From: Halomonas halodenitrificans DSM 735
Lineage (GTDB): Bacteria; Pseudomonadota; Gammaproteobacteria; Pseudomonadales; Halomonadaceae
Assembly (NCBI RefSeq): GCF_000620045.1
Contig: NZ_JHVH01000016.1
Span: 35,406-99,405 of the forward strand
DNA: 64,000 bases
Reading direction: 5' to 3'
Position numbers and translations under genes: made by a program. Below are positions 48,803 through 57,716 of this stretch, in pieces (position 1 is the first letter of the stretch; each line of letters starts with the position of its first letter). Below the pieces are notes generated by a model. That model saw nothing but the letters and a program-made list of their open reading frames with translations. It did no database searches and was not told the origin of the DNA.

Positions 48803-49402
48803 ATGACCAAGGTACTGGTGCTTTATCATTCCATGTACGGCCACATCGAAACCATGGCGAATAGCGTCGCCGAAGGCGCACGCCGGGTAGACGGCGTCGA
48901 GGTCACGATCAAGCGTGTTCCGGAAACCATGCCGGCCGACGTCTTTGAATCGGCCGGCGGCAAGACCGACCAGGAAGCGCCGGTGGCCTCACCGGCGGAG
49001 CTTACCGAGTACGACGCGATCATCTTCGGCACGCCCACGCGCTTCGGCAACATGTCCGGCCAGATGCGCACTTTCCTTGACCAGACCGGCGGCCTGTGGG
49101 CCAGCGGCGGCCTGGTGGGCAAGGTGGCGAGTGTATTCACCTCGACCGGCACAGGCGGCGGTGAAGAAACCACCATCGCCTCTACATGGTCCACCCTGGC
49201 ACACCACGGCATGGTGATTGTGCCGATCGGCTACGCGACCCCGGAGTTGTTCGATATCTCCCAGGTGGGCGGGGGCACGCCCTACGGCGCTTCGACCATT
49301 GCCGGCGGCGATGGCTCGCGCCAGCCCGACGAGCGGGAGCTGGCCATTGCCCGCTTCCAAGGCGAACACGTGGCTAAAGTGGCGGCAAAGCTTAGTCGCT
49401 AA
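48803..49402 (+). CDS. wrbA: NAD(P)H:quinone oxidoreductase, WrbA type
   Basis: FMN-dependent two-electron quinone reductase, 199 residues, equal to the family length. The flavodoxin loop is [20 protein letters not shown]; other WrbA motifs are [20 protein letters not shown] and [13 protein letters not shown]. The ATG at 48803 follows ccaggaggcaaca. A second in-frame ATG at 48728 also has a perfect aggaggt site and would add 25 residues ([17 protein letters not shown]...), but family length favours 48803. Confidence 0.93.
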   Translation: MTKVLVLYHSMYGHIETMANSVAEGARRVDGVEVTIKRVPETMPADVFESAGGKTDQEAPVASPAELTEYDAIIFGTPTRFGNMSGQMRTFLDQTGGLWASGGLVGKVASVFTSTGTGGGEETTIASTWSTLAHHGMVIVPIGYATPELFDISQVGGGTPYGASTIAGGDGSRQPDERELAIARFQGEHVAKVAAKLSR

Positions 49403-49506
49403 GTTCAGTTGCTAAGCCCGCCTGGCGGAGGGAGGACGGTGCTCTCCCTCCCCGGCTTCTGGCTTGACATTCCACCCAGCGAACCTTGCAAACGGAGTGA
49501 ATCACC

Positions 49507-50511
49507 ATGGGTCTCTTGATCAACGGCGAATGGCGCGATCAGTGGTACGACACCAAAAAGCACGGTGGCGAGTTTGTGCGCGAATCCGCCAAACTGCGCG
49601 ACTGGGTGACGTCCAACGGCCAGCCCACCGCAGACGGTCACCCAGGCGTGGCCGCCGAGGCGGATCGTTTTCACCTTTACGTATCGCTTGCCTGCCCCTG
49701 GGCACACCGGGTGCTGATCATGCGCAAGCTGAAGGGGCTGGAAGGGCTGATCAGCGTGTCGCATACCAGCCCGCTGATGCGGGAGAAGGGCTGGACGTAT
49801 CACGTCGATGAAGGCTCAAGCGGCGATGCGGTCAACGGCGTTGACTATCATCATCAGCTCTACACCCTGACCAACCCGGAATACACCGGGCGTGTCACGG
49901 TGCCGGCATTGTGGGACAAGCGCGACTGGCGCATCGTCAACAACGAGTCTGCAGAGCTTGTGCGCATGCTCAACGGGGCGTTTGACGAGCACACCGGTAA
50001 CCGGCTGGATTTCTATCCGGAAGATCTACGCGAGACCATCGATGCGGTCAACGCCGATGTCTACGATCACATCAACAATGGCGTCTACAAGGCCGGTTTC
50101 GCTACCGAGCAGGGGGTTTACGAGAAACACGTTGTGGCCCTGTTTGAAGCGCTTGACCGCATGGAGGCAAGGCTTGGCGAGCAGCGTTACCTGGCCGGCG
50201 AATGGCTGACCGAGGCGGATATTCGCCTGTTTACCACCTTGGTGCGCTTTGATGCCGTCTACCACGGCCACTTCAAGTGCAACCTGCGCCGGATTGAAGA
50301 CTACCCCAACCTGTCGAACTACCTGCGCGAGGTGTACCAGTGGCCGGGCGTCAAGGAAACGGTCAGCTTTGACCATATCCAGCGCCACTATTACATGAGC
50401 CACGACACCATCAACCCTAATGGCATCGTGCCCAAGGGGCCGGAGCTTGACCTTGAGCGTCCCCACGACCGCGAGCGTCTGCCCGGCCACGGCGTGCGTG
50501 AAAAGGCATGA
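49507..50511 (+). CDS. yqjG: Glutathionyl-hydroquinone reductase (YqjG/Xi-class GST)
   Basis: A 334-residue Xi-class glutathione transferase that reduces glutathionyl-hydroquinones. The catalytic cysteine lies in VSLACPWAHRVLIMRKLKGL, the class signature. The C-terminal helical domain contains LAGEWLTEADIRLFTTLVRF, and the tail HYYMSHDTINPNGIVPKGP is typical. The role fits with WrbA upstream and pirins downstream: quinone and electrophile detoxification. Confidence 0.93.
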   Translation: MGLLINGEWRDQWYDTKKHGGEFVRESAKLRDWVTSNGQPTADGHPGVAAEADRFHLYVSLACPWAHRVLIMRKLKGLEGLISVSHTSPLMREKGWTYHVDEGSSGDAVNGVDYHHQLYTLTNPEYTGRVTVPALWDKRDWRIVNNESAELVRMLNGAFDEHTGNRLDFYPEDLRETIDAVNADVYDHINNGVYKAGFATEQGVYEKHVVALFEALDRMEARLGEQRYLAGEWLTEADIRLFTTLVRFDAVYHGHFKCNLRRIEDYPNLSNYLREVYQWPGVKETVSFDHIQRHYYMSHDTINPNGIVPKGPELDLERPHDRERLPGHGVREKA

Positions 50512-50551
50512 AAGCCAATAGCCAAGCCAGCAGCCAAGAGAGGAGCAACTC

Positions 50552-51240
50552 ATGCTGATCCGCGCAGGCAATGAGCGCGGCCACGCCGATCATGGCTGGC
50601 TGCGCTCGCGCCATACGTTTCGTTTGCTGACTACTTTGACCCTAACCAGATGGGCTTTCGTACGCTACGCGTGATCAACGAAGACCGCGTACAGGGAAGT
50701 CATGGATTTGGCACCCACGGCCATGAAGAGATGGAAATCATCTCTTACGTGCTCGACGGTGAGATGGCTCACAAGGACAGCATGGGCAATGGTGCGGTGA
50801 TGCGTCCGGGGGATGTTCAGCGCATGTCGGCGGGCACCGGCGTTCTGCACAGCGAGTTCAATCATTCAAGCGAGCAGGAGCTTCATTTTCTGCAGATATG
50901 GATCCTGCCACAGCGGCGTGGCATTGCTCCCAACTACGAACAGAAAGCCTTCCCGCGTCATCAGCGACAAGGCCAGTGGCGCCTGGTAGTCTCCCCCGGC
51001 GAGCGTGACGACTCCGTGAGTATCAATCAGGACGTCAATCTTTATCTGGGCAGCTTTGCAGCCGGCGAGCAGGCCGAGCTACCCGCCGTGCGCCATGCCT
51101 GGCTGCATGTAGCCAAGGGTGAAGCGGTAGTCAACGGCGAGGAGCTTTCCGCAGGGGATGCGGCGGCCTTCAGCCCCGGGGAGCGGATCGATGTAGTCGG
51201 TCAGCGAGATGCCGAGCTTTTGCTGTTTGATCTGGCCTGA
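50552..51240 (+). pseudogene. Pirin-family (YhhW-like) gene with a single-base frameshift
   Basis: A bicupin pirin of the quercetin-2,3-dioxygenase-like group, broken near its start. From the ATG at 50552 (preceded by gagaggagcaact) the frame reads [20 protein letters not shown] and T-F, as in YhhW. At the T-run 50618-50620 one T is missing; the expected continuation [10 protein letters not shown] then appears in the next frame and runs unbroken to the stop at 51240 (metal-site histidines in GFGTHGHEEMEIISYVLDGE). An ATG at 50650 could start a 196-residue N-truncated product. It is either a real mutation or a sequencing error in a T-run. Confidence 0.85.
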
Positions 51241-51392
51241 GCCTTTGAAATTCATCCGGTTCGGCAACACGAGTAGCCAGACACGCGTGTTCCTGGATCA
51301 GACCGGTGCTGACATGCTGGTTAGCCAGTAGAATTTCGGGCCTGCTTGTAGTAAGCGTTATCGATTCACTCAAATATACCGGAGATAGAGAT

Positions 51393-51755
51393 ATGAAACT
51401 CGTCATAGCCCCTATGGTCGCTTCCATGCTGTTTATTACCGCGTGTGCAACGTCACAGCCGCAAGATGCCCAAACAGCGGCACCCTCCCCGTCTACGCCA
51501 GTGACATATCACTATGCATGCGACAGCGGCGAGACAATTGCGGCCGCCTATCCCACTACAGATTCGGCAAGAGTGGACTACCAAAACACCACATACAGCA
51601 TGCAGGTCGCAGTTTCGGGAAGTGGTGCACGCTATGTGGGCGGCGGCCTGGAATGGTGGACAAAAGGTTCCGGCTCGGGCTCACAGGGAACACTGTTTCA
51701 ACACAACGCAGACGATACGAGCGGTAAGCGTCTCGAGTCCTGCACTGCAGAGTAA
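51393..51755 (+). CDS. MliC-like lipoprotein (putative C-type lysozyme inhibitor)
   Basis: A 120-residue lipoprotein. The signal peptide ends in the lipobox ITAC (VASMLFITACATSQPQ), with Cys19 as the lipidated residue. The C-terminal domain has the MliC pattern: YHYACDSGETIAAAYPT, VAVSGSGARYVGGGLEWWTK and LESC at the end, the two cysteines probably forming the domain's disulfide. MliC proteins block host or environmental lysozyme at the cell envelope. The start at 51393 has ggagatagag upstream. Confidence 0.82.
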   Translation: MKLVIAPMVASMLFITACATSQPQDAQTAAPSPSTPVTYHYACDSGETIAAAYPTTDSARVDYQNTTYSMQVAVSGSGARYVGGGLEWWTKGSGSGSQGTLFQHNADDTSGKRLESCTAE

Positions 51756-51831
51756 ATAGGCTCTAACAGAACATGGCGGTTGCTGCTCCAGCGGCAACCT
51801 AGCTGAGCGATCTATCCAGAACATCAATGCC

Positions 51832-52785
51832 ATGAGCAACACCGAATCAAACCCTGCGCTGTTCGAATCGCGCGAGTGCCCCGTCGTTGACGGTCACCGG
51901 CTTATTCAGCATCTCTCATCGCGTAAGGCCGAGGTAGGCGGTATTCCCATCAACCGGGTCCTGCCCCAGCGCGAGCGGCGCATGATCGGGGCGTGGTGCT
52001 TTCTGGACCACGCCGGGCCTGCGGTATTTACCGTGGACAGTCAGGGCATGCGCGTCGGCCCGCATCCACATACCGGGCTGCAGACCTTCACCTGGATGCT
52101 GGCCGGCGATATCCTGCATCGCGACAGTCTGGGCAGCGAACAGGTCATTCGCCCGGGGGAAGTCAACTTGATGACCGCCGGGCGTGGTATAGCGCACACT
52201 GAAGAATCACTCGCGAGCGAATCACAGCTGCATGCGGCGCAGCTATGGATCGCGCTGCCCTACGCTCACCGGCATACCAAGCCCCGCTTCGATCATTATC
52301 CCGACCTGCCACGCTGGCAGGAACAGGGCGTCGATATCACGCTGCTCACCGGCGCGCTCAACGGTCATGAAGCGCCCACCCTCGCATTTTCACCATTGGT
52401 GGGGGCCGATATGCTGGCCGACGCCGAAACCACTGTACATCTGGATTTGTATAAAGGCTTTGAGTACGGCGTGCTCGTGCTTGAGGGTAGCCTGCGCATC
52501 GGTCGGGATACGTTTTCACCAAACGAACTGGCCTACCTGGGCTGCGGGCTCGACGCCATCGCGCTGGAACTTGACGACGGCACCCGCGTACTGTTGCTGG
52601 GCGGCGAGCCGCTGAACGAAGAGATCTTCATCTGGTGGAACTTCGTCGGGCACAGCAAGGCCGAGATCGCCCAGGCGCAGCAGGAATGGGAGGCCGGCGA
52701 TGCGCGATTCGGCGATGTTCCCGAATTCGACGGCGACCGGCTGATGCCACCGCCCATTCCCTGGCGCATGATGTCTGACACTTGA
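51832..52785 (+). CDS. Pirin-family bicupin protein
   Basis: A 317-residue intact pirin. The N-terminal cupin has the metal-binding VGPHPHTGLQTFTWMLAGD and VNLMTAGRGIAHTEES; the C-terminal cupin covers LDLYKGFEYGVLVLEGSLRI. Pirins bind Fe(II) and some have quercetinase activity. It is a different subfamily from the broken pirin upstream and may compensate for it. An FMN reductase follows 15 bases later. Confidence 0.88.
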   Translation: MSNTESNPALFESRECPVVDGHRLIQHLSSRKAEVGGIPINRVLPQRERRMIGAWCFLDHAGPAVFTVDSQGMRVGPHPHTGLQTFTWMLAGDILHRDSLGSEQVIRPGEVNLMTAGRGIAHTEESLASESQLHAAQLWIALPYAHRHTKPRFDHYPDLPRWQEQGVDITLLTGALNGHEAPTLAFSPLVGADMLADAETTVHLDLYKGFEYGVLVLEGSLRIGRDTFSPNELAYLGCGLDAIALELDDGTRVLLLGGEPLNEEIFIWWNFVGHSKAEIAQAQQEWEAGDARFGDVPEFDGDRLMPPPIPWRMMSDT

Positions 52786-52800
52786 TAAAAGGACTATACG

Positions 52801-53358
52801 ATGAAACTGACCATCATTCTCACCAGCACTCGCCCCGGCCGGGCCGGTAAGGCCGTTGCCGACTGGTTCCATGCCCATGCCCGGGCTAACCCTGCCGGGT
52901 TCGACATCACGTTTGCCGACCTTCAAGACATCAACCTGCCGCTGCTGGACGAACCCAATCATCCTGCCATGCAGCAATATGAGCACGAGCACACCAGGCG
53001 CTGGTCGAAGATCGTCGATGACTCGGATGCCTTCATCTTTGTGCTGCCGGAATACAATTACACCCCGCCGTCATCCTTCGTTAACGCGCTGGACTACCTG
53101 TACAAGGAATGGAACTACAAGCCCGCCGGATTCGTCAGCTACGGCGGCATCTCGGGAGGCATTCGTTCGGTTGAGACCGCCAAGCACATGCTGAACACGC
53201 TGGAAATGGTGCCGGTCAAACAGCAGGTGATGATCCCGATGGTCGCTGATCACCTGGAAAATGGCACGTTCACGCCAACGGCTATTCATGAAAAGAGCGC
53301 GCAAACCCTGCTTGAGACCCTAGCCCGGTGGGCCAGCGCACTGAAAACCATGCATTGA
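52801..53358 (+). CDS. NADPH-dependent FMN reductase family protein
   Basis: A 185-residue flavodoxin-fold reductase. The phosphate-binding loop is ILTSTRPGRAGKAVADWFHA and the flavin-contact region is FVLPEYNYTPPSSFVNALDY, followed by GYGGISGG-like YGGISGGIRSVE. Family members reduce quinones, azo dyes or chromate using NAD(P)H. It is the last gene of the electrophile-stress cluster. Confidence 0.9.
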   Translation: MKLTIILTSTRPGRAGKAVADWFHAHARANPAGFDITFADLQDINLPLLDEPNHPAMQQYEHEHTRRWSKIVDDSDAFIFVLPEYNYTPPSSFVNALDYLYKEWNYKPAGFVSYGGISGGIRSVETAKHMLNTLEMVPVKQQVMIPMVADHLENGTFTPTAIHEKSAQTLLETLARWASALKTMH

Positions 53359-53813
53359 GGCTATATAACGTTCTTGTAACTGACACACTGTCCGCCTTCT
53401 CGCTCAAGATCGGACAGTTTCCGCCCTCGTCATCGGTACCTAACTCCTTGAATGGCCTCCTTTCTCCCCACGCATCTCATCTGCTCAAGCCGCTGGTAGA
53501 GCGGTGGAAGCGGGTGATGCGAGTCACCGGGATTGAAGGCACCCGGAACGGCCTGTTTATCGCCTGTCACTCTCACCAGACCCTTGAGAGCCGTATTCGG
53601 GGAACCGGATGCATCAGGCGAAACCGAGGGCACAGGCAGGCACCACCGCGGTGATATTCGTGCCGCTGGCAGGGTGCAGGATACTCACCGGATCGCGCTG
53701 CTCGGTAGCGCAAGAGACATCGTGGAGGCCCCGTCTGCCGCCAGCTGAGCCATGCCAAATCTCTCAAATGCGACTAAATCATATTTACATGAGGTAACGA
53801 CTTGCACTATTGT
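53359..53813. other. About 450 bp without a credible gene
   Basis: Both strands carry only short frames with no ribosome sites and no recognisable family. A segment near 53495-53545 reads LLKPLVERWKRVMRVTGIEG, faintly like a RecD tail, but the match is too short to trust. The right part is AT-rich and contains the promoter of the iron operon (TTTACA at 53784-53789, TATTGT at 53808-53813, 18-base spacer). Confidence 0.5.
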
Positions 53814-53838
53814 TGATAATGGAAACCATTCATTATCA
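53814..53838 (+). promoter_or_regulatory. Probable Fur box upstream of the imelysin operon
   Basis: TGATAATG-N9-CATTATCA forms a perfect 8-bp dyad, with a nested AATGG/CCATT dyad between the arms. The 19-mer starting at 53815 matches the Fur consensus GATAATGATAATCATTATC at 13 of 19 positions by my count. It overlaps or follows the putative -10 and ends 26 bases before the imelysin start, a repressor position. Confidence 0.75.
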
Positions 53839-53864
53839 ACTAACAAACGCCCGCCTGGAGCCTT

Positions 53865-55148
53865 ATGACTTCCCTGCCCGCTCGCCTTCCGCTGACCAGC
53901 GCCATCACCCTCGCCTCGCTTATCCCGGTCGGCGCCCTCGCCGCGGAGGATACGGTCACTCCCGAGTCGGTCGTCAGCCACTATGCCGATGTCGCCCATG
54001 CCACCTATGCCGACTCATTGGCGGCGGCCCGGGCGCTCGACGAACGCATCGATGCCCTGCTGGAGGCCCCTTCCGCCGAAACGCTCTCGGCGGCCCGCGA
54101 AGCCTGGCTTGAGGCGCGTGTTCCCTATCAGCAGAGTGAAGTCTTCCGCTTCGGCAATCCCGTCGTCGATGATTGGGAGGGTCAGCTGAATGCGTGGCCG
54201 CTGGATGAAGGCATGATCGACTATGTCGCCAGCGACGACTATCAGCACGAGCTGGGCAATGCCGGGGCTACCGCCAACATCGTGGCCAACACCAGCATCG
54301 AGATCGGCGGGAAGACGCTCGATGTCAGCGAGATCACGCCCGAGCTGCTCGCCGACCTGAACGAGGCAGGCGGCTCGGAGGCCAACGTGGCGACCGGCTA
54401 TCACGCCCTGGAATTCCTGCTCTGGGGCCAGGATCTCAACGGCTTCGATAGCGGCAACGGCGAGCGGCCGGCCAGCGATTACCTGACCGGCGATGACTGC
54501 ACCAACGGCCACTGCGATCGCCGCCGCTCCTACCTGGATGCCGCATCCGACCTGCTGGTGAGTGACCTGGAGTGGATGGTCGCCCAGTGGTCGACGGATC
54601 AGCAGGACAACTATCGCCAGACACTGCTCGCACAGCCCGCACAGGAAGGCCTCAGGCGCATACTGTTCGGCATGGGCTCTCTGTCACTGGGTGAGCTGGC
54701 CGGCGAGCGCCTGAAGGTGGCACTGGAGGCCAACTCCTACGAAGACGAGCATGACTGCTTCAGTGACAATACGCACAACTCGCACTTCTATAACGGACAA
54801 GGGATACAGAACGTCTATCTGGGCGAATATGAGCGCCGGGACGGCAGCGTCATGGAAGGCCCCTCTCCGTCGGACCTGCTGGCCCAGCAGGACGCCGAGC
54901 TCGACACCCAGCTCCGCGAGCAGCTGGAAGCGACCATGGCCGAGCTGGGAGACCTGAAGGCAGCCGCCGAGGCCGAGAGCTCCCCCATGGCCTTCGACAT
55001 GATGATCGCCCCCGGGAATGAGCAGGGCGCCAACATCATCAACGAGGCCATCCTGGCCCTGGTCATGCAGACCGGCTCGATCGAGAAGGCGGCGGGAACC
55101 CTCGGGGTGAACAGCCTGCAATCCGACGATGCAGGCCACAACTTCTAA
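53865..55148 (+). CDS. Imelysin family protein (peptidase M75-like)
   Basis: A 427-residue exported helical protein of the imelysin family (IcmP/EfeO-like), linked to iron uptake. The signal peptide is LPLTSAITLASLIPVGALAA; the conserved GxHxxE motif is present as GYHALEFLLWGQDLNG. Two cysteine pairs (DDCTNGHC; HDCF) may stabilise the fold. ggag precedes the ATG. First gene of a four-gene unit (imelysin, di-haem, imelysin, DUF1513) equivalent to the PA4370-PA4373 group of Pseudomonas, which is iron-regulated there. Confidence 0.88.
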   Translation: MTSLPARLPLTSAITLASLIPVGALAAEDTVTPESVVSHYADVAHATYADSLAAARALDERIDALLEAPSAETLSAAREAWLEARVPYQQSEVFRFGNPVVDDWEGQLNAWPLDEGMIDYVASDDYQHELGNAGATANIVANTSIEIGGKTLDVSEITPELLADLNEAGGSEANVATGYHALEFLLWGQDLNGFDSGNGERPASDYLTGDDCTNGHCDRRRSYLDAASDLLVSDLEWMVAQWSTDQQDNYRQTLLAQPAQEGLRRILFGMGSLSLGELAGERLKVALEANSYEDEHDCFSDNTHNSHFYNGQGIQNVYLGEYERRDGSVMEGPSPSDLLAQQDAELDTQLREQLEATMAELGDLKAAAEAESSPMAFDMMIAPGNEQGANIINEAILALVMQTGSIEKAAGTLGVNSLQSDDAGHNF

Positions 55149-55237
55149 CCACGCCTCCCCCTTGAACATGGCCGCCGCCAGCCTGGCTTGTGGCGGCCTT
55201 TGTCATGGCAACATCCGTTACCCCAAGGTCCTCCTCG

Positions 55238-56647
55238 ATGTCCCGACGCCCCTCCCTTGTCCATGCCATGCTGAGCAGCGCCCTGGCTGCCTCGATGGCA
55301 CTATCGGCGCACGCCGAGCCCCCCGTACAGATGACGCCGGATAGCGGGGGAGCAGGCTCGGTGGCACAGTTCGACCACAACGCCTACTCTCTTCCGCTGG
55401 GCAACATGGCCATGACCCAGCGCCTGGATTTCAGCGTCGGCAACAGCTTCTTCCGCAACCCCTGGGTGGAAGCGCCGGCCAGTACCGATGCCCGCGACGG
55501 GCTCGGCCCCCTGCTCAACACCAACAGCTGTCAGGGCTGCCACATCAAGGATGGCCGTGGTCATCCCCCGAGCGGCCAGGAACGCTCCGTCTCCTTGTTC
55601 CTGCGCCTGTCGCTACCCTCGGAAGGCGCAGACCCCGAGGCGCTCAAGCGCCAGGGCATCCATCCCGTGCCGCACTATGGGGGACAGCTGCAGACGGCCG
55701 CCATCACCGGCTTCGACGCCGAGGCCAACATGCAAGTCGGCTATACCGAGAAGGCGATCACGTTAGGCGACGGCGACGTCGTCTCCCTGCGCGTTCCCGA
55801 GTACCGGATCACCGACCCCGCCTATGGAGCGCTGCCCGACGAGCTGCTCACTTCACCGCGGGTCGCCCCGCCCATGATTGGCCTGGGCCTCCTCGAAGCC
55901 ATTCCGGCCGAGCGCATCGCGAGGCGTGCCGACCCGCAGGACCAGGATGGTGACGGCATCTCGGGGCGCATCAATCGCGTCTGGGACGCACGACAAGGTG
56001 AGACGGTGCTGGGGCGCTTCGGCTGGAAGGCCGGCCAACCCACCATCGAGCAACAGAACCTGCGCGCCTTCGCCGATGACATGGGCCTGACATCGAGCCT
56101 CTTCCCGCACACCGACTGCCGGCCGAACCAGGGTTGCGCCACGATGCCCCACGGAGGCGCCCCGGAAGTGAGCGACGAGATTGCCGACTTCGTCACCTTC
56201 TATGCCTCCAGCCTCGCCGTGCCGAAGCGCCGTCAGATGGAGGATCCGCGAGTCACCGCGGGTGCCGAAACCTTCAACACCCTGGGCTGCGCGGCGTGTC
56301 ATACGCCGCGGCAGCGCACGGCGGCCGACGCCTCACGGCCGGCACTCGCCGACCAGATCCTGTGGCCCTACAGCGATCTGCTTCTCCATGACATGGGGGA
56401 AGGACTGGCGGATGGGCGGCCGGAGTTCGAGGCGACCGGCAGAGAGTGGCGCACGCCGCCGCTGTGGGGGATCGGGCTCGCCCAGAAGGTCAATCCCCAG
56501 GCCGGCTTCTTGCATGATGGCCGGGCTCGTACACTGGAAGAGGCGATCCTGTGGCACGGTGGCGAAGCCGAACCTGCCGCCGCGGGCTACAGGACCCTAC
56601 CCTCATCCGACCGCCAGGATCTGCTGCGCTTCATGGAGTCGCTGTGA
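55238..56647 (+). CDS. Di-haem oxidoreductase, DUF1111/thiol-oxidase-like
   Basis: An exported c-type cytochrome with two haem-binding motifs, CQGCH (in NTNSCQGCHIKDGRGHPP) and CAACH (in LGCAACHTPRQRT). The signal peptide is LVHAMLSSALAASMALSAHA. From the ATG at 55238 it has 469 residues; a GTG at 55190 or ATG at 55205 would lengthen the leader, so the start is uncertain. A two-haem protein in an imelysin operon suggests periplasmic redox handling of iron. The stop overlaps the next start as TGATG. Confidence 0.85.
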   Translation: MSRRPSLVHAMLSSALAASMALSAHAEPPVQMTPDSGGAGSVAQFDHNAYSLPLGNMAMTQRLDFSVGNSFFRNPWVEAPASTDARDGLGPLLNTNSCQGCHIKDGRGHPPSGQERSVSLFLRLSLPSEGADPEALKRQGIHPVPHYGGQLQTAAITGFDAEANMQVGYTEKAITLGDGDVVSLRVPEYRITDPAYGALPDELLTSPRVAPPMIGLGLLEAIPAERIARRADPQDQDGDGISGRINRVWDARQGETVLGRFGWKAGQPTIEQQNLRAFADDMGLTSSLFPHTDCRPNQGCATMPHGGAPEVSDEIADFVTFYASSLAVPKRRQMEDPRVTAGAETFNTLGCAACHTPRQRTAADASRPALADQILWPYSDLLLHDMGEGLADGRPEFEATGREWRTPPLWGIGLAQKVNPQAGFLHDGRARTLEEAILWHGGEAEPAAAGYRTLPSSDRQDLLRFMESL

Positions 56648-57714
56648 TGTCTGAGTTCACCCCAATCGCGTTCCCGGGCCGACGGGGCCGGGCCGGCCTG
56701 CTGGCCCTGATGATGGCCGGCGTCGCACCGGCGGCGATGGCCGACGCGCCATCCACCGCACGCGGCCTCTGGCATGAGGCCATCGGTGAAGGCTACGCCG
56801 AGCTGGAGCGCGACGCTCGGCGGCTCGCCGAGCAGGCGGCCGACTATTGTCATGCCCCCTCTCCGGAGGGGCGCGCATCGCTGGAGAGCCTGTGGCGCGA
56901 TGCCTACCAGGCATGGCAGGCCGTTCGCTTCGTCAACTTCGGCCCGATCGAGCAGCAGAGCCGCGGATGGCAGCTGCAGTTCTGGCCCGACCGCAAGAAC
57001 CTGGTCGGCCAGAAGGCCTCGATCTGGCTGAAGGCCGATACCCCACCCAACAGGCAGTCCATTGCCGACGACAGCGTGGCCATACAGGGGTTTCCGGCAC
57101 TGGAATACCTGTTGTTCGATGACCGGATGGACTCGCCCGATGCCCTGGCGGCCCCGCAGGCCTGTGGCCTGTTCTCGGCCATCACCCGGCACCTGGAAAC
57201 CACGACTCACCAGCTGCATGACGACTGGCAGGCCTTCGGCGATCATTACCGGGAGACCGACACCTACACCCAGGCCACGCTGGAAGCCGGCCTGCAAGCC
57301 TTGGAGACCATGGAAACCAGGAGGCTCGCCGCCCCCCTGGGCCTGTCGGGCAAGCCAGCCAATGCTTACCTGGCCGAGGCATGGCGAAGCCGGCAATCGG
57401 TCCTGCTGATCGGGGCCAGCCTCGCCGGGCTGGAGCAGGCCTATCTCCCGGGACTGCGCCCCCTGCTTCACCAGGCAGGTCAGGAAGGCCTTTACGATGA
57501 CTTCGCCACCCGGCTTCACCAGGCGCAGGCCAATGTTGATGACATCGAGGGCGATGACATCGAGGGCGGTATCGCTCATGCCCTGGAAGACCCGGCCGCC
57601 TTTTCCACCCTGCAGGGCCTTTATATCGACGTGAGTCAGCTGAACTGGATGGGCCGCGAGATCGCATCGGCCCTGGGCATCGCACGAGGCTTCAACGCCA
57701 CCGATGGGGACTAG
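56647..57714 (+). CDS. Second imelysin family protein
   Basis: A 355-residue exported imelysin-like protein (signal GRAGLLALMMAGVAPAAMA). The region corresponding to GxHxxE reads GFPALEYLLFDD, so the histidine is replaced by proline; its metal binding is probably altered. Start set by the TGATG overlap with the di-haem gene. It probably forms a periplasmic iron-handling set with the first imelysin and the DUF1513 protein. A short DDIEGDDIEGG duplication lies near the C-terminus. Confidence 0.85.
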   Translation: MSEFTPIAFPGRRGRAGLLALMMAGVAPAAMADAPSTARGLWHEAIGEGYAELERDARRLAEQAADYCHAPSPEGRASLESLWRDAYQAWQAVRFVNFGPIEQQSRGWQLQFWPDRKNLVGQKASIWLKADTPPNRQSIADDSVAIQGFPALEYLLFDDRMDSPDALAAPQACGLFSAITRHLETTTHQLHDDWQAFGDHYRETDTYTQATLEAGLQALETMETRRLAAPLGLSGKPANAYLAEAWRSRQSVLLIGASLAGLEQAYLPGLRPLLHQAGQEGLYDDFATRLHQAQANVDDIEGDDIEGGIAHALEDPAAFSTLQGLYIDVSQLNWMGREIASALGIARGFNATDGD

Positions 57715-57716
57715 CG

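Noticed and set aside
49427..49451. GGAGGGAG / CTCCCTCC hairpin after wrbA as a terminator
   Set aside because: There is no T-run, and the next gene of the cluster follows closely in the same direction; it may only be an mRNA structure.
53495..53560. A second RecD-like tail (LLKPLVERWKRVMRVTGIEG)
   Set aside because: Only about ten residues resemble RecD and the preceding conserved HWLSLVE segment is missing, so chance is as likely.
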